Origin: Amnibacterium setariae
GTDB lineage: Bacteria; Actinomycetota; Actinomycetes; Actinomycetales; Microbacteriaceae
Length of the DNA: 64,000 bases
NCBI RefSeq assembly: GCF_003581425.1
Contig: NZ_QXTG01000002.1
Location: 248,001-312,000, forward strand
Direction: 5' to 3'
In this document: in pieces, positions 1 to 7,502 of the stretch
Position numbering within the stretch: position 1 is the first letter of the stretch
Layout of the letters: every line of letters starts with the position of its first letter
Notes under the pieces: model-generated
Told to the model about the DNA's origin: nothing
The model's input: only the letters and a program-made list of their open reading frames with translations
Database searches by the model: none
Translations under genes and position numbers: made by a program

Positions 1-11
1 CCTCGACGCGC

Positions 12-674
12 TCATCGGCCGGACCGGGTCCAGCCGAACCAGCCGATGGCGGCCAGCACGACGAGCTGCAGGACGTAGCCGACCACCGCGGGTGCGATCG
101 ACGGCGCGAGCTGCGAGAGGACGGCGACCACCAGCGCCGTCGGCGGGAACCAGCCCGGCGTCGTGCGGGCGATCCAGACCGCGACCAGACCGAGGACGGA
201 CCCGATCGCGATGACGGCGGACGCGCCCAGGATGGTCGAGCCGAGCAGGTCCGGCTGCTCGTTCAGCGCGGCCACCGCCGCGCGGCGCTGCTCCTCGCCG
301 CCGTGGTCCGTCGCGGACACGAACGGCAGCGCCTCCGCCGTGATCGCGAGCGCGAACACGAGGCCGCCGCCGGCGACCAGCAGCCCGGCGAGGATCCCCG
401 GCCAGGACGCCCGCGTGAGGAGGACGAGCATCAGCGCCGTGGCGAGGAAGGAGAGCGCGTACGCGGGTCCTGCGAGGTAGAGGTGGAGCGGCCACCAGCC
501 GGGCCTCGTGACGTCCTCGACGGACAGGGCGCCGTCGAAGGGACCCTCCCAGGCGGCGAACGCGAGTCTGCCGACCAGCGAGATCAGCAGGACGACGAAC
601 AGGACCGCGACGGCGCGGCGGGCGGGCGGGCGCGCGGTCGCCGGCGGTGCGGGCAGGACGGTCAGGTCGGTCAC
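12..674 (-). CDS. Six-TM membrane protein of unknown function
   Basis: I do not recognise this 220-residue protein. After a short proline/alanine-rich N-terminus it shows about six hydrophobic segments (roughly residues 18-38, 58-80, 88-112, 142-165, 172-190 and 192-214), so it should lie in the cytoplasmic membrane. A charged loop (DHGGEEQRR) separates the third and fourth segments. I chose the GTG at 674 because GGAGG sits 6 nt upstream; an in-frame ATG 60 nt further upstream has no such site. The gene lies 97 bp downstream of a membrane LuxR-type regulator on the same strand and could be co-transcribed with it. No enzymatic or transport motif is visible. Confidence 0.75.
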   Translation of the reverse strand: MTDLTVLPAPPATARPPARRAVAVLFVVLLISLVGRLAFAAWEGPFDGALSVEDVTRPGWWPLHLYLAGPAYALSFLATALMLVLLTRASWPGILAGLLVAGGGLVFALAITAEALPFVSATDHGGEEQRRAAVAALNEQPDLLGSTILGASAVIAIGSVLGLVAVWIARTTPGWFPPTALVVAVLSQLAPSIAPAVVGYVLQLVVLAAIGWFGWTRSGR

Positions 675-771
675 GGGAGCCTCCGAAGTGTGGGGATCGA
701 GGTCCCGACCCTCGCCGGACGGCGGATCCCGCACATCGGCCTCAGCACCGATCTCCGCCTCGCGCCGCGGA

Positions 772-2187
772 TCAGGCGTCCGGATCGCTCCCCGGCGCCG
801 GCGGCGCGGTGCGGCTCAACCAGATCCTGGCGGCCTGCACCCTCCGGTTCCCCTCGGCGTCCTGCCGCAGGTCGAGCTTCGTGAACACCGACCTGAGGTG
901 CGCGTCGACCGTCCGCTCGGAGATCACGAGCTGCGTCGCGATGCCCGCGTTGCTCGCCCCGTCCGCGAGGAGCGCGAGCACCTCCGCCTCTCGCGCGGTC
1001 AATCCCGGCGGAGACGCCGTGCCTGCAGGCGCAGGCGCGGGCGCGGGTGCGGGTGCGGGTGCCGCCGACAGCCGCGGTGCAGGCTCCGGGTGCGCAGGCA
1101 CGGCGGCGCCGATCGGGTCGGCGGCGGCCGGCTCCTGCGCTGCGGGAGCGACCGGCGGGAGGAGCGCGGCCGCGAGCCGCGCCGCGGCGAACCAGGCACC
1201 GCCGACGAGCACGACTGCAGGGCCGGCGATCAGGACGGCCGACGCGGTCGGCCCGAGGTCGGGTCGCATCACGGGCAGCACGGTGCCGCCGGCGACCGCC
1301 ACCACCGCGGCCAGGAACGTCAGAGCCGCGCGGATCGAGTTCAGCAGCACCCGCGAGGTCACCTCCGGGGTGGCGGCGAACAGGGCGCACCCGGCGCCGA
1401 ACACCGAGCCGCCCGCCAGCGCGACCAGGAACGCGACCGATCCCAGCTCCGGCTCCACCGCTCCGGGAGACCGGGCCACGGCGAGCAGGAGGCAGAGGAG
1501 GACGATCAGGGGCGCGGCGGACGCACCGGCCGCGGCAGCACCGAGCCGTGCTCCCCCTGCACCGCGCGACGTGAGCGCGGCCCGCCACAGCCGCACCGGG
1601 AGCACGAGGAGCGCGACGGCCCCGAGCACCGTCGACGCGAGCCCCACCGGTGCGAGCTCGACCCGCCAGGCCTCGGGCGCGATCGTCGGCAGCCCCTGGA
1701 ACGGGTCACCGGCGCGCGCCAGCACCAGGTTCGCCACCGCTGCGGCGCCGAGGACGGCCGCGACGACCCGCAGGTCCAGCGCGTTCGTCCGGCGCCGCTG
1801 GACGGCGGCGAGCGCGGTCCACTGCACCAGGACGAGCGGCGGCAGCCAGGCGGTGTTCCAGACGGCGACGGGGACGACTCCGACGCCCAGCCGTACCGCG
1901 ACGACCGCCCACGCGGCGACGAGCAGGTAGGCGACCAGCGACACCGCGAGCGCGACGGCCGGACGTCGCGCGGAGGCGGGCAGCCGAGCGCCGATGCGGA
2001 GCACCACGACCGCGCTCACGGCGAGCGCCGCGGCGCCGAGCGGGTCGGTCGCGAAGCCCGTGTCGCCCGTGATCCGCAGCGCCGTGAGCGCGAGCGCGCC
2101 GAGCACCGCCCCGCACGGGACGACCGCGTCGCGCAGCACGCCCGTCCCCCCGACGCGATCGGTGCCCGATGCTCGGCCGACCGTCAT
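772..2187 (-). CDS. Membrane-anchored LuxR-family transcriptional regulator
   Basis: A 471-residue protein with roughly ten hydrophobic segments over the first 340 residues, an Ala-Pro dipeptide linker (about residues 375-388), and a C-terminal LuxR/GerE helix-turn-helix (about 396-440; LTAREAEVLALLADG then SERTVDAHL). The arrangement suggests a membrane sensor that carries its own DNA-binding domain, with no receiver or kinase domain visible. The ATG at 2187 has only a weak GGGCGG site; a GTG at 2139 behind GGGGGACGGG is an alternative. The Ala-Pro linker comes from a short GC-rich microsatellite near 1027-1065, which could vary in length. The following membrane protein gene may be a target or partner, but this is only inferred from position. 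Confidence 0.8.
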   Translation of the reverse strand: MTVGRASGTDRVGGTGVLRDAVVPCGAVLGALALTALRITGDTGFATDPLGAAALAVSAVVVLRIGARLPASARRPAVALAVSLVAYLLVAAWAVVAVRLGVGVVPVAVWNTAWLPPLVLVQWTALAAVQRRRTNALDLRVVAAVLGAAAVANLVLARAGDPFQGLPTIAPEAWRVELAPVGLASTVLGAVALLVLPVRLWRAALTSRGAGGARLGAAAAGASAAPLIVLLCLLLAVARSPGAVEPELGSVAFLVALAGGSVFGAGCALFAATPEVTSRVLLNSIRAALTFLAAVVAVAGGTVLPVMRPDLGPTASAVLIAGPAVVLVGGAWFAAARLAAALLPPVAPAAQEPAAADPIGAAVPAHPEPAPRLSAAPAPAPAPAPAPAGTASPPGLTAREAEVLALLADGASNAGIATQLVISERTVDAHLRSVFTKLDLRQDAEGNRRVQAARIWLSRTAPPAPGSDPDA

Positions 2188-2243
2188 CCGCCCACTGTGG
2201 ACGATGCGGTGACCGACGACAAGGCTCTGCGCCCGGCCGCCGC

Positions 2244-3230
2244 TCAGCGCCGGATGCGGGGCTTCAGGCGCACGGTCGGCAGGTCCGGTGCAGGCAGCAC
2301 GGCGTCCCAGGCGTCGGGGTGCGGACCGAAGCGGCCGTCGGCCGCGCCCGTCGCGCGCTCCTGCTCGACCTGCTCCTGCCACGCGGCGCGCGCGGCGACG
2401 ATGTCGTCGTGGTCGCGGCCGACGAAGTTCCACCACATCGTGATCGGGTCCGGGAACGGCTCCCCCGCGAGGACGAGGACCCGGGCGCCGTCCGGTCCCG
2501 CCTCGATCGTCAGCGAGGAGCGGCCCGGCGACAGCGCGACGAGGTGCGAGCGCGGCGCGGACAGGCCCTCGACGACGACCTCGCCGGAGTCGACGAGGAC
2601 GCCGAGCTCGTGCCCCGGGTCGACGGCCGCCTCCCAGCGCAGCCCGGGCAGCAGGCGGACCTCCGCGCCGATGAGCGGGGTCGGCGCATGGGGCGCTCCG
2701 GTCGAGCCGAGCCAGTCCCCCACGAAGACGCGCACCTCGGCGCCGGCGATCCGCCGCACCTCGGGGACGGCGTGCTCGAAGGAGCGCGCCCCGTCCGCGA
2801 GACCGGCGGGCAGCGCGAACCAGAGCTGGGCGCCGTGGATGACGGTCGTCCCGCCCACCGAGAACTCGGAGTGGGCGACGCCGCGCCCCGCCGTCATCAG
2901 GTTGACCTCGCCGGGCCTCACGACGACGGCCGCGCCCGTCGTGTCGCGGTGCTCGACCTCGCCCTCGAACAGCCACGTGACCGTCGCGAGGCCGGTGTGC
3001 GGGTGGCCGGGCACCTGCATCCCGCCGCGCTCGGAGAGGTCGTCGGGGCCGTAGTGGTCGAGGAAGCACCACGCGCCGATGAGCGAGCGGCTCCGCTGCG
3101 GCAGCGTCCGCTGCACGCGCATCGCGCGCGGGCCGCCGAGGGGCACCTCCCGCGGCTCGAGCAGCTCCGGCGGCGCCGGCTCGCTCGCGGCCGCGTCGAT
3201 CAGGGCCGGGTCCCGCTCCGTCACGCTCAC
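2244..3230 (-). CDS. Pirin family protein
   Basis: A 328-residue bicupin of the pirin family. The metal-binding signature is complete: the HPH of PGHPHTGLATVTW and the H-x-E of GRGVAHSEF match the three-His/one-Glu iron site known for pirins. The C-terminal cupin carries ITMWWNFVGR, typical of the family. Family members are Fe(II) proteins, some with quercetinase activity; the substrate here is unknown. I prefer the GTG at 3230, preceded by GGAGG at 8 nt, over the ATG at 3269, which has no ribosome site and abuts the intergenic repeat. The gene follows the M20 peptidase on the same strand, separated by two repeat units. Confidence 0.9.
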   Translation of the reverse strand: MSVTERDPALIDAAASEPAPPELLEPREVPLGGPRAMRVQRTLPQRSRSLIGAWCFLDHYGPDDLSERGGMQVPGHPHTGLATVTWLFEGEVEHRDTTGAAVVVRPGEVNLMTAGRGVAHSEFSVGGTTVIHGAQLWFALPAGLADGARSFEHAVPEVRRIAGAEVRVFVGDWLGSTGAPHAPTPLIGAEVRLLPGLRWEAAVDPGHELGVLVDSGEVVVEGLSAPRSHLVALSPGRSSLTIEAGPDGARVLVLAGEPFPDPITMWWNFVGRDHDDIVAARAAWQEQVEQERATGAADGRFGPHPDAWDAVLPAPDLPTVRLKPRIRR

Positions 3231-3279
3231 GCGGACATCCTCCGCCCTCAGGAGATCGGCGCGCCGCATCGGCGGGTGT

Positions 3280-3351
3280 GGTCTCGAGCTCGCTGCGCTC
3301 GCACCTCGACCAGCGGGGCGGCTCGCTGCGCTCGCACCTCGACCAGCGGGG
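3280..3351 (+). repeat. Intergenic REP-like repeat, one full and one truncated unit
   Basis: A full unit (3280-3317) reads GGTCTCGAG, then CTCGCTGCGCTCGCA, then CCTCGACCAGCGGGG. It is followed at once by a second unit lacking its 5' stem (3321-3351). The ends of a full unit can pair (TCGAGG with CCTCGA). Copies occur elsewhere in the window in both orientations. This pair sits between the M20 peptidase stop and the pirin start. Confidence 0.85.
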
Positions 3352-3359
3352 CCAGCGGC

Positions 3360-4652
3360 TCAGTAGGTGAGGAGGAGGTCGGTCAGGACCCGCGTGCCGA
3401 AGTCGAGGGAGGCGAGCGGCACCCGCTCGTCGACGCCGTGGAACATGGCGGGGAAGTCCAGGTCCGCCGGCAGCTGCAGCGGCGCGAAGCCGTAGCCCCT
3501 GATGCCGAGCTGCGCGAGCGACTTGTTGTCGGTGCCGCCGGACATCAGGTAGGGCAGCACGGGGGCGCCGGGGTCGTGCTCGCCGAGCAGGGCGATCACC
3601 TTCTCCACGAGCGGGCCCTCGAACGGGTTCTCGAGCCCGATGTCGGTGTGCAGCGTCTCGATCTCGATCTCGGGGCCGACGAGCTCGCGCAGCTCGGCGA
3701 GCACCGCGTCCTCCTCCCCCGGCAGGGTGCGGATGTCGACGAGCGCGCTCGCCGTGTCCGGGATGACGTTGTGCTTGTACCCGGCCTCCAGCACGGTCGG
3801 GTTCGTCGTCGTGCGGAGGGTGGCGAGGATGAAGCCGGCGGCGCTGCCCGAGGCGAGCACGACGGCGTCCTCGCCGACCTGCTTCGGGTCGAGCCCGAGC
3901 TGCCGGCCGAGCTCGTCGACGAGCGACCGGGTCGTCTCCGTCAGGCGGATCGGCCAGTCCTTGCGTCCGATCCGCGCGACCGCCTCGGCGAGCTTCGTCA
4001 CCGCGTTGTCGCGGATGAGGCGCGATCCGTGCGCGGCGGGCCCGCGCGCCGTGAGCCTCGCCCAGACGAGCGCCTTCTCCCCCGTCTGCAGCAGGTAGGC
4101 GCGGCGCCCCTCGAGGTCGATGGAGTAGCCGCCGACCTCGCTGATCGCCTCGGTCGCCCCGGCGAACAGCTCCGGGTGGTGGTCGACGACCCAGTGCGCG
4201 CCGAGCACGCCGCCGGCCTCCTCGTCCGCGAAGAACGCGATCACGAGGTCCCGGTTCGGCTGCCGGCCGGAGCCGAGCACGTCCTCGAGCGACGCGAGGA
4301 TCATCGCGTCCATGTCCTTCATGTCGACGGCGCCGCGGCCCCAGAGCAGGCCGTCCCGGATCTCGCCGGCGAAGGGGTCGACGCTCCAGCTCGCCGCGTC
4401 CGCGGGGACGACGTCGGTGTGGCCGTGCAGGACGAGCCCGGGACCGCGGTTGCGGCCCTCGACGCGGGCCACGACCGACACGCGGCCCGGCTCGGGCTCG
4501 AACGAGTGCGTCTCGAGGCCCATGCCGCGCAGCACGGCCTCGACGTAGCCGGCGGCTTCGGCCTCCCCGTCGCTCCTCCCGGCGCCCCAGTTGACGGAGG
4601 GGAAGCGCACGAGGTCGCGTGCGAGGGTCGCGGTGCGGCTGAGCCCGGTCAC
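3360..4652 (-). CDS. M20 family metallopeptidase / deacylase
   Basis: A 430-residue di-zinc hydrolase of the M20/ArgE/DapE/carboxypeptidase family. Metal ligands and catalytic residues are in place: GHTDVVP, GRGAVDMKD, FFADEEAGG (general-base Glu and ligand Glu), SEVGGYS, and a late His in FHGVDERV; MSGGTDNK matches the usual GGTD block. The lid/dimerisation insert lies in the middle. Members cleave amide bonds of peptides or N-acyl amino acids; the specificity is not readable here. The start is a GTG overlapping the stop of the upstream amidohydrolase as GTGA, so the two should be translationally coupled and probably act on the same substrate pathway. Confidence 0.92.
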   Translation of the reverse strand: MTGLSRTATLARDLVRFPSVNWGAGRSDGEAEAAGYVEAVLRGMGLETHSFEPEPGRVSVVARVEGRNRGPGLVLHGHTDVVPADAASWSVDPFAGEIRDGLLWGRGAVDMKDMDAMILASLEDVLGSGRQPNRDLVIAFFADEEAGGVLGAHWVVDHHPELFAGATEAISEVGGYSIDLEGRRAYLLQTGEKALVWARLTARGPAAHGSRLIRDNAVTKLAEAVARIGRKDWPIRLTETTRSLVDELGRQLGLDPKQVGEDAVVLASGSAAGFILATLRTTTNPTVLEAGYKHNVIPDTASALVDIRTLPGEEDAVLAELRELVGPEIEIETLHTDIGLENPFEGPLVEKVIALLGEHDPGAPVLPYLMSGGTDNKSLAQLGIRGYGFAPLQLPADLDFPAMFHGVDERVPLASLDFGTRVLTDLLLTY

Positions 4653-5998
4653 CCCTCCACGCTAGCCGCCGGGCCGGCGAGCGCCGCCCGCCGCGCGAAG
4701 AGCCCCGGCACCACCGCGCGCGCGTCGGCGATCAGCCGCTGCAGGTCGGCGGTGAGCAGGCGGCCGTCGCGGACGACCGGCGCCCCGCCCACCATGGAGA
4801 AGGCGACGTCGCTCCCCCGCACCGCGTGCACGAGGTTCGCGGCGACGTTCTCGTAGGGGCCGGACGCGATCAGCGGCGTCATCCGCGGGGTGTCCGTCCG
4901 CACGGCGATGACGTCGGCGCGCATCCCGGGCGCGAGCCGGCCGATGCGGTCCGCCATGCCCAGCATCCGGGCGCCGCCGGTCGTCGCCATGGCGAGCGCC
5001 TCCCACGGGTCGAGCACCGCGGCGTCGAGGGCGCTGAGCTTCGCGAGCAGGGACGCGGTCTTCAGCTCCTCGAACAGGTCGAGGTTGTTGTTCTCCTTCT
5101 CCCCGTCCGTGCCGAGCCCGACCGCGAGACCGGCGGCGAGCATCTTCACGACGGGCGCCACGCCCGAGGCGAGCTTCATGTTGCTGACCGGCGCGTGCGC
5201 GACGCCGACGTCGTGCGCCGCGGCGATGCCGATCTCCTCGTCGTCGAGCCAGACGGCGTGCGCGAGCGCGACCCGGGGCGCGTCGAGGAAGCCGATGCGC
5301 TCGAGCGCGACGAGCGGCTTCGCGCCGAACCGCGCCCGCCAGTCGGGCAGCTCGTCCCGGGACTCGCTGCAGTGCGTGTAGAGGCCCGTGCCGTGCTCGT
5401 GCGCCATCGCGATCGCGCGGGCGAGCCCGGCGTCGTCCGCGTAGAACGGGTGCTCGAGGCCGACCCAGGGCGTGACCCGGTCGTCGCCGGACCACTCGCG
5501 CAGCATCCGCTCGTTGTCGTCCAGCGAGTCGAAGTAGTCGTGGTCGGGATGGGCGCCGACGTAGCTGACCGACACGAGCCGGTTGCCGAGCTCGCGGGCG
5601 GCCCGCGCCGCGCCGTCCATGTACCGCCACATGTCGACGACGGTCGTGGTGCCGGCGAGCAGACCCTCGGCGTAGCAGAGGCGGGCCGCCGTCTCCGCCT
5701 CCTCCGGGCGGAGGACCCGGTGCATCGGGTCGATGTGCACCTCGAGCCACTGCCACACCGGCAGGTGCTCGGCCGTGCCGCGGAGCACGCCCGAGTGGTG
5801 GTGCGCGTTCACGAGGCCGGGCAGCAGCACGGCCTCGCCGAGCGCCTCCTCCCGCGCCTCCGGATGCGCGGCGCGCAGGGCGGCCGCGTCGCCGACCTCC
5901 ACGATCACGTCGCCCTCGACGAGCACGCCGGCCCCTTCGAGCACGGTGCGGGCGGCGGCGTCGGGGACGGCGAGGTCGGCGGTGAGGAGGACGGTCAC
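4649..5998 (-). CDS. Amidohydrolase (cytosine/guanine/MTA-SAH deaminase-like, COG0402)
   Basis: A 449-residue TIM-barrel metal-dependent hydrolase. The H-x-H motif is in VNAHHHSGVLRG; later ligands are in LYTHCSES and LAHAVW, and the metal Asp is in LGTDGEKENNNLDLF, which resembles the block of MTA/SAH deaminases and triazine hydrolases (usually GTDGxxSNN). The substrate is probably a heterocyclic amine or amide but cannot be fixed. The GTG at 5998 has no ribosome site; instead a TACCGT box ends 6 nt upstream, suggesting a leaderless message. Reading further upstream would run into tRNA-Leu, which excludes the longer reading frame. Its stop overlaps the start of the M20 peptidase. Confidence 0.85.
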   Translation of the reverse strand: MTVLLTADLAVPDAAARTVLEGAGVLVEGDVIVEVGDAAALRAAHPEAREEALGEAVLLPGLVNAHHHSGVLRGTAEHLPVWQWLEVHIDPMHRVLRPEEAETAARLCYAEGLLAGTTTVVDMWRYMDGAARAARELGNRLVSVSYVGAHPDHDYFDSLDDNERMLREWSGDDRVTPWVGLEHPFYADDAGLARAIAMAHEHGTGLYTHCSESRDELPDWRARFGAKPLVALERIGFLDAPRVALAHAVWLDDEEIGIAAAHDVGVAHAPVSNMKLASGVAPVVKMLAAGLAVGLGTDGEKENNNLDLFEELKTASLLAKLSALDAAVLDPWEALAMATTGGARMLGMADRIGRLAPGMRADVIAVRTDTPRMTPLIASGPYENVAANLVHAVRGSDVAFSMVGGAPVVRDGRLLTADLQRLIADARAVVPGLFARRAALAGPAASVEG

Positions 5999-6004
5999 GG
6001 GCGC

Positions 6005-6010
6005 ACGGTA
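6005..6010 (-). promoter_or_regulatory. Leaderless -10 box for amidohydrolase
   Basis: TACCGT on the minus strand, with 6 nt between the box and the GTG start at 5998. This spacing puts the transcription start at the start codon. No clear -35 is visible. Confidence 0.5.
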
Positions 6011-6091
6011 CGGCCGTCGTGTTTCGCGGAGCGCACGGCGCCCCCGCCGCCGCGCGGCACGCCGATGTCCGCCGAGCGTCCGCGGATCCGG

Positions 6092-6097
6092 TAGTGT
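6092..6097 (+). promoter_or_regulatory. Putative -10 box for tRNA-Leu
   Basis: TAGTGT lies 31 nt before the tRNA 5' end, allowing a short leader of about 25 nt. The upstream 17-nt position holds no recognisable -35 hexamer. Confidence 0.35.
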
Positions 6098-6128
6098 TCT
6101 CGGTCGGCGCCGGAAGGCGTGCACACCG

Positions 6129-6212
6129 GTCCGGGTGGCGGAATGGCAGACGCGCTAGCTTGAGGTGCTAGTGCCCGTATAGGGCGTGGGGGTTCAAGTC
6201 CCCCCTCGGACA
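6129..6212 (+). tRNA. tRNA-Leu (anticodon GAG)
   Basis: The 84-nt gene folds as a class II tRNA. The acceptor stem pairs GTCCGGG with CTCGGAC (one G-U) and is followed by discriminator A. The anticodon stem CTAGC/GCTAG encloses the loop TTGAGGT, giving anticodon GAG for CUC/CUU. The long variable arm pairs GCCC with GGGC, and the T arm GGGGG/CCCCC carries TTCAAGT. The CCA end is not encoded. The gene lies alone between the amidohydrolase promoter and a strong hairpin. Confidence 0.97.
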
Positions 6213-6229
6213 CAAGCCCAGACAGCTCC

Positions 6230-6263
6230 GAAGAAGGGCCGCGCGCAAGCGCGGCCCTTCTTC
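6230..6263. terminator. Bidirectional terminator hairpin (tRNA-Leu / baeRF2 gene)
   Basis: A perfect 15-bp stem (GAAGAAGGGCCGCGC with its complement) closed by a GCAA tetraloop. On the plus strand it ends in TTCTTCGTT, on the minus strand in a similar TTCTTC tract. It stands between the tRNA and the convergent minus-strand gene and should serve both. Confidence 0.85.
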
Positions 6264-6277
6264 GTTCCCGGGTGCGG

Positions 6278-7414
6278 TCAGGCCCCGGTGACGGACGCGG
6301 CCGGCCAACGGAGCAGCGCCGCTGCGCCCGCGCCCGTCGCCTGCTGCGTCGCCGTCAGGATCCGGGCGTCCGTGAGCAGCGCCGCGCGGAGGATCGCCTC
6401 CGCGGCCGGCACCTCCCCGACGGCCTCGGCGTCGCCGGTCTCGTCGCCCGGGCGGGCGACCCAGGGCACGCCGTCGAGCGCCAGCAGCGTCTCGCCGTCC
6501 AGCGCCGCGACGTCGACGAACAGCGTGTCGACCTGCGCCTGCTGCAGCGCGCCGACGACCTCGCGGAGGCCGACGTCCGCCGCGGCGCGCTCCTGCGACA
6601 CCCGGCTCCTGAGGAGGTCGAGCGCGTCGGCGCGGTCGCGCTGCTCCACCGCCGCCACCTGCTCGGCCACGAACGCGTCGAGCCGCGCCGCGTCGGTGCC
6701 GTCCGACCGGGTGTTCGCGTCGAGCTCCACGGCGATCGAGCGCGCGGCCTGGCCGACGGCGTCGAGCAGCAGGCGCCGGGCCTTGACGTCGCCGGACACG
6801 ACGAGCAGGCGGGGGCGCACCTCCCGGACGAGCCGGTCGACCTCCGCCGAGAGCTCCTGCTGGTTCTGCTTCCAGAGCTCCTCGACGTGCTCCTGCTGGT
6901 TCAGCTGCGCCCAGCCGCCGCCCTTGACCTTGTGCAGCGTGTCCGTGCGCCCCTCCACGGACGCCGTCGACTCGGGGAAGAAGGCGCCGGTGCGGTGCAC
7001 CGCCACGTCGCCGCCGTCCCGCGAGGTGCGGACCACGAGGTACGGGAACTCGTCGACCCCGGTCGCGATGAGCGGCGCCAGCCGGGGCAGGACGCCCACC
7101 TCGAGCGTCTCGCCGCGCGCCGCGCCCGGCACCGCCTCGTCGACGGCCACCTCGCCGTCGCGGGCGAGCAGGAACCGGCTGAACGGGGACGGCAGCCCGC
7201 TCGGCGTCGACAGGGCGTCCTCGATCGCGGCGACCGTCGCGTCGTCGGCGCCCATGCGGTTCAGGCGGTCCCGGACCGACCGGCGTCGCGACTCCGCGAG
7301 CCCCTCCGGGTTCTCCCGGTCCTCCGAGAAGTCGATGTGGACCGTGCACCAGCCGCCGCAGACGCGTCCCGCCTCCGTCAGCCGTGCTCGCAGCGTGTCC
7401 GCGCTGTCCGTCAT
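6278..7414 (-). CDS. baeRF2 / Rv2629-like (Vms1-type eRF1-fold) protein
   Basis: A 378-residue protein matching the actinobacterial Rv2629 family, which belongs to the bacterial eRF1-like (baeRF) group often annotated as Vms1/Ankzf1 peptidyl-tRNA hydrolase. The recognisable block is KVKGGGWAQLNQQ around residues 165-177, the equivalent of the catalytic-loop region; the downstream Rossmann-like half carries RPRLLVVSGDVKARRLL and an acidic C-terminal third. The family is proposed to act at stalled ribosomes or in stress response, but the activity is not established for this subgroup. ATG start with GGAG 6 nt upstream. It is convergent with the tRNA gene, sharing its terminator. Confidence 0.75.
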   Translation of the reverse strand: MTDSADTLRARLTEAGRVCGGWCTVHIDFSEDRENPEGLAESRRRSVRDRLNRMGADDATVAAIEDALSTPSGLPSPFSRFLLARDGEVAVDEAVPGAARGETLEVGVLPRLAPLIATGVDEFPYLVVRTSRDGGDVAVHRTGAFFPESTASVEGRTDTLHKVKGGGWAQLNQQEHVEELWKQNQQELSAEVDRLVREVRPRLLVVSGDVKARRLLLDAVGQAARSIAVELDANTRSDGTDAARLDAFVAEQVAAVEQRDRADALDLLRSRVSQERAAADVGLREVVGALQQAQVDTLFVDVAALDGETLLALDGVPWVARPGDETGDAEAVGEVPAAEAILRAALLTDARILTATQQATGAGAAALLRWPAASVTGA

Positions 7415-7502
7415 CCGTGCTCCTTCCGCGTCGGGCGAGCCCCGGCGGCCCGCACCGTGGCCAGGACCGTAGGCGCGGCAGCCGACCGAAGGCCGGGAAG
7501 GC

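Noticed and set aside
1027-1065. GC-rich microsatellite as a regulatory repeat
   Set aside because: It simply encodes the Ala-Pro linker of the LuxR regulator.
508-3054. An 848-codon plus-strand open frame opposite the regulator and pirin genes
   Set aside because: It is a GC-rich shadow frame, Arg/Pro/Gly-rich without domains, antisense to two well-supported genes.
772-3072. A 766-codon minus-strand frame joining the LuxR regulator to a long N-terminal part
   Set aside because: The extra N-terminal part overlaps pirin in another frame and has no domain; the regulator starts at 2187.
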